From an uncultured Bacteroidota bacterium (lineage in GTDB: Bacteria; Bacteroidota; Bacteroidia; B-17B0; Aurantibacillaceae): a stretch of 64,000 nucleotides of DNA. A program made the translations under genes and the position numbers. The notes beneath the pieces were generated by a model. That model made no database searches. It had not been told where the DNA came from and saw nothing but the letters and a program-made list of their open reading frames with translations. Positions 32,990 to 42,372 of the stretch are shown here, in pieces (positions within the stretch are counted from its first letter, which is position 1; each line of letters opens with the position of its first letter). The stretch covers positions 62,001 to 126,000 of the forward strand of contig CAILKE010000043.1 of assembly GCA_903834765.1 (NCBI GenBank), read 5' to 3'.

Positions 32990-33760
32990 ATGAAAAAACG
33001 TATACTTCTAGCATCTGCTTTTTTGATGAGTTCGTTAGCTTTTTTTGCTCAATCAACCTTGTTGGTTACAGAAACGGCTCATGGCGCTACTATTTCTAAT
33101 GGTCAAGTAATATACTTAACGGTTGGAGCATTCGGGAGTAATCAATATGACATCAACATTAAGAATAGCAGCTCAACGACTAAAACATATAAAATGAAAA
33201 TGTTTTATGATCTCAGAAATTACGTTGCAGTAGGAGATACTGCAAATCCGTTTTTTTGTTTTGGTGGAACCTGTGAAGTGCCAAACACTATGACTTCTAA
33301 ATCAGAGACCTTAACGCCTAATCAAGATGCTGTTGCAAATAACCATCCAATTAGTGTGCATTACGACGAAGCATCAGTGGCAGGTTTATCAAGCATTAGA
33401 TATCGCATCTATGATATTAATAATCCAACAGTAGACTTTATGGAATTTACTATGAAATATAATGACCCAACGGCTTCTATTAAAACAAATACATCTTTAT
33501 TATCATCTGTATCTGATGTTTTTCCTAATCCTTCAACTACAAAAGCATCTATTAATGTTACATCGTTATATGATGTTAATAATGCGATTATTTCAATTAC
33601 CAATGCATTAGGATCTATCGTTTCTTTCAAGCATATTGAATTATATGCGGGTAAAAATAGTATTGATATAGATTCTCAAGCGTTAATTTCTGGTTTATAT
33701 TTCGCTACTATTACATTAAATAATACTAAAATCACTAAAAAATTCACAATAAATAAATAA
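32990..33760 (+). CDS. Secreted protein with T9SS type A sorting domain (cargo 1)
   Basis: This is 256 residues from ATG 32990. The signal peptide is residues 1-21 (MKKRILLASAFLMSSLAFFA). The middle domain (about 25-165) is strand-rich with two cysteines (FCFGGTCEVP) and no known name. The final roughly 75 residues (VFPNPSTTKASINVTS through GLYFATI to KKFTINK) are the Por-secretion C-terminal domain. This domain routes the protein through the type IX system to the surface. It is the first of four consecutive cargo genes. Confidence 0.88.
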   Translation: MKKRILLASAFLMSSLAFFAQSTLLVTETAHGATISNGQVIYLTVGAFGSNQYDINIKNSSSTTKTYKMKMFYDLRNYVAVGDTANPFFCFGGTCEVPNTMTSKSETLTPNQDAVANNHPISVHYDEASVAGLSSIRYRIYDINNPTVDFMEFTMKYNDPTASIKTNTSLLSSVSDVFPNPSTTKASINVTSLYDVNNAIISITNALGSIVSFKHIELYAGKNSIDIDSQALISGLYFATITLNNTKITKKFTINK

Positions 33761-33785
33761 TAAAAAACCAAAAACAACTATAATC

Positions 33786-35597
33786 ATGAAAAAACAACTA
33801 TTCACTTTATTAGCGGCAGGAACAGTAGGTTCGGCGTTCGCTCAATTACCTGTTAGTACAACTGTACAACAAAAACATATTGTATTAGAAGAATATACCG
33901 GAATTTATTGCGGTTATTGCCCAGACGGTCACTCTGTTGCAAACACCATCTATGCTAACAATCCTGGTACAGTTTTAATTAACATTCATACTGGCGGATA
34001 CGCAACAGTTGCCGCTGGTGAACCAGATTTAAAAACTACAATAGGAGATGCTATTGCTGCTCAACCAGGAATGGGAATTACAGGGTATCCTGCAGGAGAT
34101 ATTAATAGAACAATTTTAACTGGAACTGTAATAGCTGCTGGTCGTGGCTCTTGGACTTCTATGGGATCAACTATTTCTGGTCAATCTTCTTATTGTAATG
34201 TTGCTGTTCAAGGTGTTGTAGATGCTGTAACTCGTGTTTTGACATACACAGCTCAGGTGTATTATACAGCTAATAGCCCAGTAACAACAAACTCATTAAC
34301 AGTGGTGTTATTAGAAGATAACGTATTAGGCCCTCAACATAACTATGGCAGTCCATTATATAATGCTAGTAACTACAATGCTGACGGAAGCTATAACCAT
34401 AACCATGTATTACGTGCAGGTTTAACAGCAGGTAATTTTGGAATTACTATTCCTACAACTACTTCGGGAACTACATTTACTACAACGGGATCTTACACAA
34501 TTCCAGCTAATTATGGAGCTACAGGAAAAACAAACCCTTGTTTATTAGGTAATATCGAGTTAGCGGCTTTTGTTACAGAAACTAAATCCGTAACAATTAA
34601 TGGAGCAACTGGACCTATTGCTGTTACAAACATACCAAATGCTATTGATGGCGGCGTAAGCTTATTAAAAGCAGATGCTGAAACTTGTGCTGGTAATTTA
34701 CAACCAAGTACATTTGTTTTTACAAATACAGGAAGTACTGCAATTACATCTGCTGTAATTAATTATTCTGTAACTGGAGGATCTTTACAAACATATAATT
34801 TTGCAGGAAATTTAGCTCCATATACTCAAACAGTGATTTCTCTTCCTTCTTATGTTTTCACCGCAGGCGCAACCAATACATTAAATGTTTCAATTGCATC
34901 AGTAAATGGTGGATCTGACCCAATAACAACAAATAATTTGATTACTAAATCAATTCCATTAACTACAAAAGTTGCAAACTCTACAAACATGAGTATGACT
35001 TTTACTCAAGATCAATATGGTACAGAAACTTCTTGGGAAATAACCGACGAAGTTGCAGGAACTGTACTTGCTTCTGGAGGTCCTTACACAGATTTAGCAG
35101 CAAGTGGAACATCTGTGCAACCAACAGTTAATTTTGTAGTAGTGCCTAATAAGTGTTACAAAGTAGTAGTAAATGATGCTTACGGAGATGGTTTTAATGC
35201 TGGAACGGGCGCAGGCAATTATGTAATTAAATCAGGAGGTGTTAATCTTTATACAATGAATGGTGTAATGGGTTCACAGGATATTAAATTATTTAAAACA
35301 TCTGCTACTGCTAATGGAGTGAATGAATTATCATCTATTATTTCAAACGTAGCCGTATTCCCTAATCCTGCTAAAAACAACGCAACAATCGAATTGAACT
35401 TAGTTCAAAACGAAACAATTACAGTAAATGTATTAAGCGTAATGGGACAAACAGTATACTCACAAACATTAACTAATTTAGCTGCTGGAACTCAAACAAT
35501 TTCTTTAAACAGCGAAAACTGGTCTAATGGTATTTATAATATTAATATTTCTACAAGCAACGGAAACGTTAGCCGTAAATTAGAAATTATTAAATAA
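33786..35597 (+). CDS. Omp28-related thioredoxin-fold secreted protein with T9SS domain (cargo 2)
   Basis: This is 603 residues with a signal peptide (residues 1-19, AGTVGSAFAQ). Residues about 30-290 match the Omp28/Por-secreted family: ILEEYTGIYCGYCPDG-like sequence with a CxxC (CGYC) as in thioredoxin-like proteins. A middle section is probably immunoglobulin-like, and a repeat near residues 455-475 reads NDAYGDGFNAGTG. The C-terminal 75 residues (VFPNPAKNNATIELNL to NVSRKLEIIK) are a T9SS type A domain. It is 25 bp from cargo 1, so probably co-transcribed. A hairpin follows the stop. Confidence 0.9.
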   Translation: MKKQLFTLLAAGTVGSAFAQLPVSTTVQQKHIVLEEYTGIYCGYCPDGHSVANTIYANNPGTVLINIHTGGYATVAAGEPDLKTTIGDAIAAQPGMGITGYPAGDINRTILTGTVIAAGRGSWTSMGSTISGQSSYCNVAVQGVVDAVTRVLTYTAQVYYTANSPVTTNSLTVVLLEDNVLGPQHNYGSPLYNASNYNADGSYNHNHVLRAGLTAGNFGITIPTTTSGTTFTTTGSYTIPANYGATGKTNPCLLGNIELAAFVTETKSVTINGATGPIAVTNIPNAIDGGVSLLKADAETCAGNLQPSTFVFTNTGSTAITSAVINYSVTGGSLQTYNFAGNLAPYTQTVISLPSYVFTAGATNTLNVSIASVNGGSDPITTNNLITKSIPLTTKVANSTNMSMTFTQDQYGTETSWEITDEVAGTVLASGGPYTDLAASGTSVQPTVNFVVVPNKCYKVVVNDAYGDGFNAGTGAGNYVIKSGGVNLYTMNGVMGSQDIKLFKTSATANGVNELSSIISNVAVFPNPAKNNATIELNLVQNETITVNVLSVMGQTVYSQTLTNLAAGTQTISLNSENWSNGIYNINISTSNGNVSRKLEIIK

Positions 35598-35618
35598 TAA
35601 TTTTATTAAAAGACAAAT

Positions 35619-35646
35619 AGAAGGTTGGCGTATACGTCAACCTTCT
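35619..35646 (+). terminator. Intrinsic terminator after the Omp28-like gene
   Basis: AGAAGGTTG (35619-35627) pairs with CAACCTTCT (35638-35646) around a centre containing the palindrome CGTATACG, with one internal mismatch. It is followed by GTTGTTTT. Confidence 0.75.
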
Positions 35647-35671
35647 GTTGTTTTAAATAGCAAATAAAAAC

Positions 35672-36385
35672 ATGATTAAGTTTCCACTAAAACTGTCGCT
35701 AAGCCTTATTTTATTGATTGTTTTATGTAATCATAACACAATTGGACAAACCTATAGCTTTACGCCAAGTCAAAATTACTTGGCTGTAGTGGATACTAAT
35801 CAGCTAAACTTTAATGGAATAGAAATTACAAACACAGGTTCTCAAAATCTTGATCTAACGTGGGAGTTAATTTTAAAAGATACATTAATTGATTCGGAAT
35901 TCGATTTATGTAATAGTGGTATTTGTTTTAATACGCTGCCGGTAAGTGGCGCAATGCCCACCTTATTTCCTGGCGACATTGGCTGGTTAAAACTCCACAT
36001 GTTTTCGGGAAAAACAATGGGAATAAATACTATTAAGTATGTTTTAAAAAACGGAACAACACAAGTTGATACATTAACTTTTATTATTAATGTTGGTGGC
36101 GTTACAGCGATTGAAGAATTAAAAAACATTAAAGATAAAGCGGTTGTTTATCCTAATCCTTCAAGTTCAGAAACAACTGTTCAATTAAACTTACTTGAGT
36201 CTTTAGACGTTACATTTATGTCGCTAAATCCTTTAGGGCAGTGTATTTACAAGGAAACAGCTAAATATAATGCAGGTTTTAACAGCATAAATTTAGATGT
36301 TAAAGATTATCCTTCAGGGATTTACACACTTATTATTAGTAATAAAAATGGTGTAATAACTAAAAAATTAACAGTAACTAAATAA
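35672..36385 (+). CDS. Secreted protein with T9SS type A sorting domain (cargo 3)
   Basis: This is 237 residues. The signal peptide covers residues 1-25 (LSLILLIVLCNHNTIGQ). The central domain (about 30-145) is beta-rich and begins with YSFTPSQNYLAVVDTNQLNF, similar to abnormal-spindle/immunoglobulin-like folds often found on secreted Bacteroidota proteins. It contains FDLCNSGICF (a possible disulfide). The C-terminus (VYPNPSSSETTVQLNL through SGIYTLIIS to KKLTVTK) is a T9SS type A domain. Confidence 0.85.
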   Translation: MIKFPLKLSLSLILLIVLCNHNTIGQTYSFTPSQNYLAVVDTNQLNFNGIEITNTGSQNLDLTWELILKDTLIDSEFDLCNSGICFNTLPVSGAMPTLFPGDIGWLKLHMFSGKTMGINTIKYVLKNGTTQVDTLTFIINVGGVTAIEELKNIKDKAVVYPNPSSSETTVQLNLLESLDVTFMSLNPLGQCIYKETAKYNAGFNSINLDVKDYPSGIYTLIISNKNGVITKKLTVTK

Positions 36386-36410
36386 TAACTCGCTTTTTAA
36401 TGATATTTTT

Positions 36411-36442
36411 GTAGGAGCTCCGCATTTTTGTGGAGCTTCTAC
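36411..36442 (+). terminator. Intrinsic terminator between cargo genes 3 and 4
   Basis: GTAGGAGCTCC (36411-36421) and GGAGCTTCTAC (36432-36442) form an 11-bp stem with one mismatch, then T-rich sequence. It overlaps a possible early TTG start of the next gene at 36428 and supports ATG 36455 instead. Confidence 0.75.
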
Positions 36443-36454
36443 AATTTTATACCT

Positions 36455-38572
36455 ATGTTAAAAACAATAATACTTCTTATACTTCTTACAATTACTTTCA
36501 ATAACCTTCATGCACAAGTTTTGTATAGCGAACGATTTAATGCGGTTTCTGGATTAAACACAGGAACTTACACAGCTAATAGCAGTTTACAAAGTTATTT
36601 GTATGGAAACGTTCCGGTTGCTATGACAAGCATAAATAATGGTAATTTACATGCAGACACTGCTACAGGTAATTACCCTTATAAAGCTGCGTATCAAAGC
36701 CAAAAAGGATGGTTAACTTATAGGCCAGCTGGTATAACAAACGTTACCGATACCTTTGCGGTTTCTACATCTTGGCTTATTCCAACGGGCGCTAATGCTT
36801 CTAGTTGGTTAATAACACCTACAATTACTAACATTGCTTCTAATAGTGTTTTAACGTGGCAAGCGATGGCGCCAGATGCGAATAATTTAGATGGCTATGA
36901 AGTGTATGTTTCTACGAACACTCTTACTGCACCATCAGCGGGCGATTTCACAACATTAGTATATTCTAAATCAGCTGAAAACAATCTGTGGCAAACACGG
37001 AGTATTTCTTTAGGCGCTTTTGCTGGGCAAAATATACGTATTGCGTTTAAAAATAATTCAATTGATAAATACCAATTATGGTTAGATGATATTGTTGTAA
37101 AAAACATTCCTAATGCTTATGATGTTGTTGGGAAATCAAACGACACCTATAAGTATGCTGTTATTAATACTAACAATTCGATTATCGCCACCTTTCAAAA
37201 CAATGGTTATACGCCTATTTCGAGCATAACCTTAAACTATAAAGCAGGAAATAATTCAATAGTATCAGAAACACAAAACCTAAGCACTGCTTTGAATTAT
37301 TTAGGTGTTCAACAATTCACGATATCAATCCCATTAATTGCAACAGCCCCATCTTATAATGATTTGAAGGTTTGGGTAAGTAGCATCAACGGACAAGCAG
37401 ACCAGTTAAATAGTAATGACACCGTTGTTGGGTCCATCACTATTTCATCATCTATCCCAGATAAAAAAATAGTTATAGAAGAGTTTACCAGTGCAACGTA
37501 TGGCTGGTGTCCTGATGGACAAACAAAATTATTTGCTATTGATACAGCATTAGCGGCATCCAATGTGATTGTGACTTCTATTCATGATCATGATAATATG
37601 GCTATTGCTGTTGGAACAACATTAAGTGCTGCTAATAATAATGGTTTTCCTAGCGCAATGATAGATAGATATTATTTTCCGTCTTATGGTAAAGTAGCGA
37701 TTGATCGTTTGAATTGGAACACCTATCTCACGCAACGCAAATCAATGTTAGTTCCGGCAACGGTAACAATTTCGGCTGTTTCTTATAACTCTATTACTCG
37801 TCAGATAAGCGCGACGGTTTCTTCAACCTTTGTTGGAGATGTAAAAGGGGATTATCGCTTAAATTTATATGTGAAAGAAAATAATGTATATGGGCCTATA
37901 AATGACATGACAGACAATAACTGGAATCAACATAGTTATTTATATAATATTAATTCGTCTCCTTATTATCAAGTTGGCTCAGTGCTTAGTTCAAGTTCAA
38001 ACCCTGCAACATATTTAATGACGGCAAATGATTACAAACATCAGTATGTAGTTGATGAAATCATTGATGGCACTATTGGTGCCGGAGGAATTATTCCTAC
38101 AAATGGAGCTACCACTGGCCAAACCTATAGTAAAACATACACTTACACCTTACCTACTGCAACGAATGGGGAGTATAGATATAATGAGTATAATATTTAT
38201 TTAATCGGAACTCTTTCAGAAAACAATGCGGATTCAAAGGCTATATTAAATGCAGTTGAGGTTAAATTAACCTCTGACCCAGAAAGCACAGTTGGAATGG
38301 CAAATTTAACGAAGTCTGATGTTCAATTAAACCTATTTCCAAATCCAACAAGCGATGTGTTTACACTAACTTATTATTTGCAAGAAAGACAAAATGTTAA
38401 AGTATCGGTATTTAATCCCTTAGGTGAATTAGTATATTTAGAATCATTAAATGCCTTTGTTGGAATTAATAACCAAACAGTAAGTATAGAGTCTTTATCT
38501 CAAGGAAATTATACAGTGAAAGTGGAGTTTAAAAACGGAGCTGTTACAAAAAAACTAACCATCATTAAATAA
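36455..38572 (+). CDS. Secreted cleaved-adhesin/Omp28-like protein with T9SS domain (cargo 4)
   Basis: This is 705 residues from ATG 36455. The signal peptide is residues 1-21 (LLTITFNNLHAQ). Residues about 22-225 resemble the cleaved-adhesin lectin-like domain (VLYSERFNAVSGLN, SSWLITPTITN, AFKNNSIDKYQLWLDDIVV). Residues about 330-600 are Omp28-like (VIEEFTSATYGWCPDG), but the CxxC pair seen in cargo 2 is reduced here to a single cysteine (GWCPDG). The C-terminus (LFPNPTSDVFTLTYYL to KKLTIIK) is a T9SS type A domain. The loss of the redox pair suggests a structural rather than a thiol role. Confidence 0.88.
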   Translation: MLKTIILLILLTITFNNLHAQVLYSERFNAVSGLNTGTYTANSSLQSYLYGNVPVAMTSINNGNLHADTATGNYPYKAAYQSQKGWLTYRPAGITNVTDTFAVSTSWLIPTGANASSWLITPTITNIASNSVLTWQAMAPDANNLDGYEVYVSTNTLTAPSAGDFTTLVYSKSAENNLWQTRSISLGAFAGQNIRIAFKNNSIDKYQLWLDDIVVKNIPNAYDVVGKSNDTYKYAVINTNNSIIATFQNNGYTPISSITLNYKAGNNSIVSETQNLSTALNYLGVQQFTISIPLIATAPSYNDLKVWVSSINGQADQLNSNDTVVGSITISSSIPDKKIVIEEFTSATYGWCPDGQTKLFAIDTALAASNVIVTSIHDHDNMAIAVGTTLSAANNNGFPSAMIDRYYFPSYGKVAIDRLNWNTYLTQRKSMLVPATVTISAVSYNSITRQISATVSSTFVGDVKGDYRLNLYVKENNVYGPINDMTDNNWNQHSYLYNINSSPYYQVGSVLSSSSNPATYLMTANDYKHQYVVDEIIDGTIGAGGIIPTNGATTGQTYSKTYTYTLPTATNGEYRYNEYNIYLIGTLSENNADSKAILNAVEVKLTSDPESTVGMANLTKSDVQLNLFPNPTSDVFTLTYYLQERQNVKVSVFNPLGELVYLESLNAFVGINNQTVSIESLSQGNYTVKVEFKNGAVTKKLTIIK

Positions 38573-38577
38573 GAACA

Positions 38578-39543
38578 ATGATTGTAATTACTGGTGCCGC
38601 AGGCTTTATTGGAAGTTGTTTGGTTTCTAAATTAAACAAAGAAGGCCACACGGATTTAATTTTAGTTGATGATTTTTCTCACTTAGATAGACAAGCAAAT
38701 TATAACACCAAACAATTTTCTAAAACAATTGAACGTTCCGTCTTTTTAGATTGGTTTAAATTACATGTAGCTGAAGTTAATTTTGTTTATCATATTGGTG
38801 CACGCACCGACACTACTGAATTTAATGTTGAGTTGTTTAATAATCTTAATTTAAATTACACAAAAGCTATTTGGAATCTTTGTTCATCTCATGCTATTCC
38901 ATTGGTATACGCGTCTTCAGCTGCTACTTATGGTTTAGGAGAATTTGGGTATGATGATGATGAATCAAAAATCTCTTTATTAAAACCATTAAATCCATAT
39001 GGCGACAGTAAGAATGATTTTGATAAATGGGCTATCACACAAACAAGCACACCTCCAAACTGGGCAGGTTTTAAATTTTTTAATGTATACGGACCAAATG
39101 AATTTCATAAAGCAAGAATGGCTTCAGTGATATTTCATGCATTCAATCAAATTCAAGATAAAGGTTTGGTGAAATTATTTCGTTCGCACAATCCAAACTA
39201 TACGGATGGCGGACAATTGCGCGATTTTGTCTATGTAAAAGATTTGATTGACGTGTTGTTTTTTGCGATGACTCATCCATTGAAAAACGGAATTTATAAT
39301 TTGGGAAGTGGAAAAGCTCGTCCTTTTTTAGATTTAGCAAAAGCCACATTTGAAGCGTTAAACAAAGAACCGAACATTGAATTTATTGATACACCGCTTG
39401 ATATTAGGGACAAATACCAATATTTTACGGAGGCGAATATGCAAAAATTAATTGCTCAAGGATATTCGAAAACATTTACAAGCCTTGAAGATGGCGTTAA
39501 AGATTACGTACAAAATTATTTAGTAGGTAAAAGGTATTTTTAG
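38578..39543 (+). CDS. hldD: ADP-L-glycero-D-manno-heptose-6-epimerase
   Basis: This NAD(P)-dependent short-chain dehydrogenase-fold enzyme is the last step to ADP-heptose for the LPS inner core. The 321-residue chain has Rossmann motif GAAGFIGS (residues 5-12). The catalytic region fits YASSAATYG and NPYGDSKNDFD, with HIGARTDTTE near the active site. The C-terminal DIRDKYQYFTEANMQKL is characteristic of HldD. It starts 5 bp after cargo 4. The partner step, RfaE2, is encoded at 62763-63254. Its stop overlaps the convergent ABC ATPase stop by 4 bp. Confidence 0.93.
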   Translation: MIVITGAAGFIGSCLVSKLNKEGHTDLILVDDFSHLDRQANYNTKQFSKTIERSVFLDWFKLHVAEVNFVYHIGARTDTTEFNVELFNNLNLNYTKAIWNLCSSHAIPLVYASSAATYGLGEFGYDDDESKISLLKPLNPYGDSKNDFDKWAITQTSTPPNWAGFKFFNVYGPNEFHKARMASVIFHAFNQIQDKGLVKLFRSHNPNYTDGGQLRDFVYVKDLIDVLFFAMTHPLKNGIYNLGSGKARPFLDLAKATFEALNKEPNIEFIDTPLDIRDKYQYFTEANMQKLIAQGYSKTFTSLEDGVKDYVQNYLVGKRYF

Positions 39544-40220
39544 TTTACTTTGAGGCTAACCTCACCTTCCTCAGTTAATTCGATAGTTTTAGAGACATAG
39601 TGTTTCATAAGATCTAAATCGTGAGACGACACAATAATTAATTTATGTTGTTCATCACATATTTTTTTCAGAATTAAAAATAATTGATGCCTAGAACTGT
39701 AATCTAAAAAAGCAGTTGGTTCATCTAAAATAATAATCGGTGTTTGTTGCGCCAACGATTTCGCGATCATTACTTTTTGTCTCTGTCCATCACTCAATTC
39801 ATCTATGAGTTTATGTTTCAGATTGCTAATGTTAAGTTGTTCAAGACTAGTGTTTATTATAGTTTCGTCGTCTGAACTTAGTTTCGCAAACATATTAATA
39901 TAGGGCGTTCTTCCGGTAGCGACCACATCCCAAACAGTTAAATTGAACCCTCCAATTTTTTCAGTAATAACAATCGAAATGTGTTGCGCTAAATCTTGTG
40001 TTGAAAATTGATGAAGTTTTTTATTATTGAGTATAATTTCCCCATGTAACGGCGCTATATTTCCAGTAATCGTTTTTAGCAGAGTAGATTTTCCTACACC
40101 ATTATTGCCTATTAAACCCACTAAATCAACAGCTTCAAAGTTGAGGTTAATGTTTTTGAATACACTATTACGCTTTGAATTCGTGTGATATCCAATTTCT
40201 AAATGTTTAAGTTGTATCAT
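39540..40220 (-). CDS. ABC importer ATPase, iron-chelate/cobalamin type (FecE/BtuD-like)
   Basis: This 226-residue ATP-hydrolysing subunit has Walker A GNNGVGKST, a Q-loop at the NLTVWDVVATGR region, the degenerate signature LSDGQRQKVMIA (for LSGGQ), Walker B IIILDEPTAFLD, and the H-loop in VSSHDLDL. It is the last gene of a run that also carries the permease and the binding protein with 1-9 bp spacing, so it forms a complete type II importer with them. Siderophore, haem or cobalamin are the possible substrates. Confidence 0.9.
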   Translation of the reverse strand: MIQLKHLEIGYHTNSKRNSVFKNINLNFEAVDLVGLIGNNGVGKSTLLKTITGNIAPLHGEIILNNKKLHQFSTQDLAQHISIVITEKIGGFNLTVWDVVATGRTPYINMFAKLSSDDETIINTSLEQLNISNLKHKLIDELSDGQRQKVMIAKSLAQQTPIIILDEPTAFLDYSSRHQLFLILKKICDEQHKLIIVSSHDLDLMKHYVSKTIELTEEGEVSLKVN

Positions 40221-40221
40221 G

Positions 40222-41220
40222 TTATCCTATACTTAATTTAGATTTGAATAATAAATAAATAACAACAGGCGAACCAATTAATGTTGTAACAGTATTGATA
40301 GGCAACATAAACTGAGAACTTACTAATTGGCATACTACATCTGCGAATAAGAGTGCAGAGGCACCCAACAGCAAGCAAAAAGTAATTTGATGTAAATGAT
40401 GTGAGCTTTTAAAAAATAAACGGGAAGCAATAGGTACGGAAATCCCAACAAAAGCTATTGGTCCGCAAAATGCAGTAATAACTCCGACTAAAATAGCTGT
40501 AATAATAATAACTTGAAGACGTAGCAAGTTTGTGTTTATGCCTAAGTTTTGAGCATATTGTTCATTTAATAAAATAGCGTTTAAGGGTTTTATTAAATAA
40601 AAGGCACAACTAACCGTCATCAAAAAAATAGGAAAAATAAATAGTAAGTCTGAAAGTGAAGTATTACTAACGCTTCCCATGCCCCATATAATGAATGTTT
40701 TTAAGCCATCAGCTGAACTTAAAAACTCTATCAAGCCTTGCAAGGCGCCTAGTATTTGGGCTAACATTAACCCAACTAACAAAATAGTAACATTGCTTCT
40801 GCTTTTTTTAGATACCATCAAGATGATAAAGGTAACGCCGAAAGCCCCCATAATAGAGAACATTGTAACGACTGATTTTCCAAGTAGAAAAAATCCGGAA
40901 ACATGTATGGACGTTAATAGCATCGTTGCTATTGCAACAAATAAACTGGCGCCACTACTTACGCCTAACACATAAGGCCCCGCTAACGGGTTTCTAAATA
41001 AGCTTTGCATCAATAGTCCGCATAGCGCTAATCCAGAACCGGCAATAAGGCATGTGAGTGTTTTAGGTAAACGTATATCATATAAGATAGTTGAAAATAA
41101 AGAATTTGAAGAGTCAAGGGAAAATAAATTGACGCTACCAAAACAAATATCGCAAATAAACAAGCCGGTTAATATCAGCGTTAAGTAAAGAGTAGTGAGT
41201 ATAAATTTAGATGTATTCAA
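40222..41220 (-). CDS. ABC importer permease, FecCD/BtuC family
   Basis: This is a 332-residue polytopic permease with about nine or ten membrane helices. The start is TTG 41220, as no ATG occurs near the family N-terminus. Signatures include DIRLPKTLTCLIAGSGLALCG (helix 2 entry), NPLAGPYVLGVSSGA and FCGPIAFVGISVPIASRL, all standard for FecCD. A single permease gene implies a homodimer, as in BtuC. Confidence 0.92.
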   Translation of the reverse strand: MNTSKFILTTLYLTLILTGLFICDICFGSVNLFSLDSSNSLFSTILYDIRLPKTLTCLIAGSGLALCGLLMQSLFRNPLAGPYVLGVSSGASLFVAIATMLLTSIHVSGFFLLGKSVVTMFSIMGAFGVTFIILMVSKKSRSNVTILLVGLMLAQILGALQGLIEFLSSADGLKTFIIWGMGSVSNTSLSDLLFIFPIFLMTVSCAFYLIKPLNAILLNEQYAQNLGINTNLLRLQVIIITAILVGVITAFCGPIAFVGISVPIASRLFFKSSHHLHQITFCLLLGASALLFADVVCQLVSSQFMLPINTVTTLIGSPVVIYLLFKSKLSIG

Positions 41221-41229
41221 GTTCTAAAA

Positions 41230-42369
41230 TTACTCAATTTGTTTGTAATAAATTAATGAATGATTCGGAAGTAGAGTAGGAGAAATGATAGAAATTAGAT
41301 CGGCCAATACTTGATCTGGATTGGTAATGCCGCTTTCCCAGAAATTACTATAACCTTTATTGTTTTGAGTTTTATTATTATTATACAATTTGTTTTTTTT
41401 AAAGGCGTTGAATAAACTATAGCGTTCATCGTAACTTAATAATTCCTTTTTCGTATTTACTTGGTATAAATTAATCCAAACATCACAGTCTTTTGCTTTT
41501 GAATAAACGGATTCAAAAGAGAGAGGAATACTGCCGGTTTGTTTTTCATGACTCCAAAAATAATTAGCTCCAGCATCGTCTAATAGATTAGCGACATAAC
41601 TATTACCGGCAGGCACATACCATGTATCTCCATATTTTATTTCAGTTAATACAGTTGGTCTATTAGCTATATGCTTCGTTAGTTTTTTTAAGTCTAAATA
41701 TTTTTTTTCAGTAATAGAAAACATAGAATCCGCTAATTGTTCCTTATTAAAAAAACAAGCAAAAAACTTAATCCATTCAGCACGAGCTAAAGGAGTTTCC
41801 TCTAGATGATCGAGGCTAATAGCAATGGGGATGTTTGCTTGAATTAATTTTTTATCAACGTCCATAGATGGATTTCCCATCCCGTATGTTAAAATTAAAT
41901 CTGGATTGAGGGCCATTGTTTTTTCAATGTTCATTTTTAGTCCTTTTGAAAGCTCTGTGATTTTATGTTCACCAACTGCTTGTTGTATATATACATTGTT
42001 GTAATAGTCAACATTGTCTATTGCTACTATTGATTTTTCTTCACCTAATTTAGTCAGCATTATTGTGTATATCGAACTCATACACGCCACTTTACTTACA
42101 GGCGTTTTAATAAAATAGGCTTCCTGATGATTAGTAGGTTTAGTTTTTGAATATAATACGAAAGTTGCAGTTACTGCTGAATCCCCCTTGTTACCAAGCA
42201 ATTCTAATACAGTAGCATTTTCTTCTTTCGTTATGGTAAATCGTTTGGCGTAAGATAGGGTCGAGCTGTTCTTTTTTAAGAGTTTGTTTTTAGTTTCTGT
42301 ACCGCACGATGCTAATACCACAATCAAATAAAAGAAAGAACATACATTTATTATTTTTGGAAACTGCAT
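41230..42369 (-). CDS. Periplasmic substrate-binding lipoprotein of the iron/cobalamin importer
   Basis: This 379-residue BtuF/FepB-type protein has a lipoprotein signal ending in VVLASC (Cys22). The two-lobed helical-backbone fold is indicated by VSKVACMSSIYTIMLTKLG, IVAIDNVDYYNN, NPDLILTYGMG and a late CDVWINLYQV. It captures the substrate and delivers it to the FecCD-type permease encoded 9 bp downstream. Nothing in the sequence shows whether the ligand is a siderophore, haem or B12. Confidence 0.85.
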   Translation of the reverse strand: MQFPKIINVCSFFYLIVVLASCGTETKNKLLKKNSSTLSYAKRFTITKEENATVLELLGNKGDSAVTATFVLYSKTKPTNHQEAYFIKTPVSKVACMSSIYTIMLTKLGEEKSIVAIDNVDYYNNVYIQQAVGEHKITELSKGLKMNIEKTMALNPDLILTYGMGNPSMDVDKKLIQANIPIAISLDHLEETPLARAEWIKFFACFFNKEQLADSMFSITEKKYLDLKKLTKHIANRPTVLTEIKYGDTWYVPAGNSYVANLLDDAGANYFWSHEKQTGSIPLSFESVYSKAKDCDVWINLYQVNTKKELLSYDERYSLFNAFKKNKLYNNNKTQNNKGYSNFWESGITNPDQVLADLISIISPTLLPNHSLIYYKQIE

Positions 42370-42372
42370 AAA

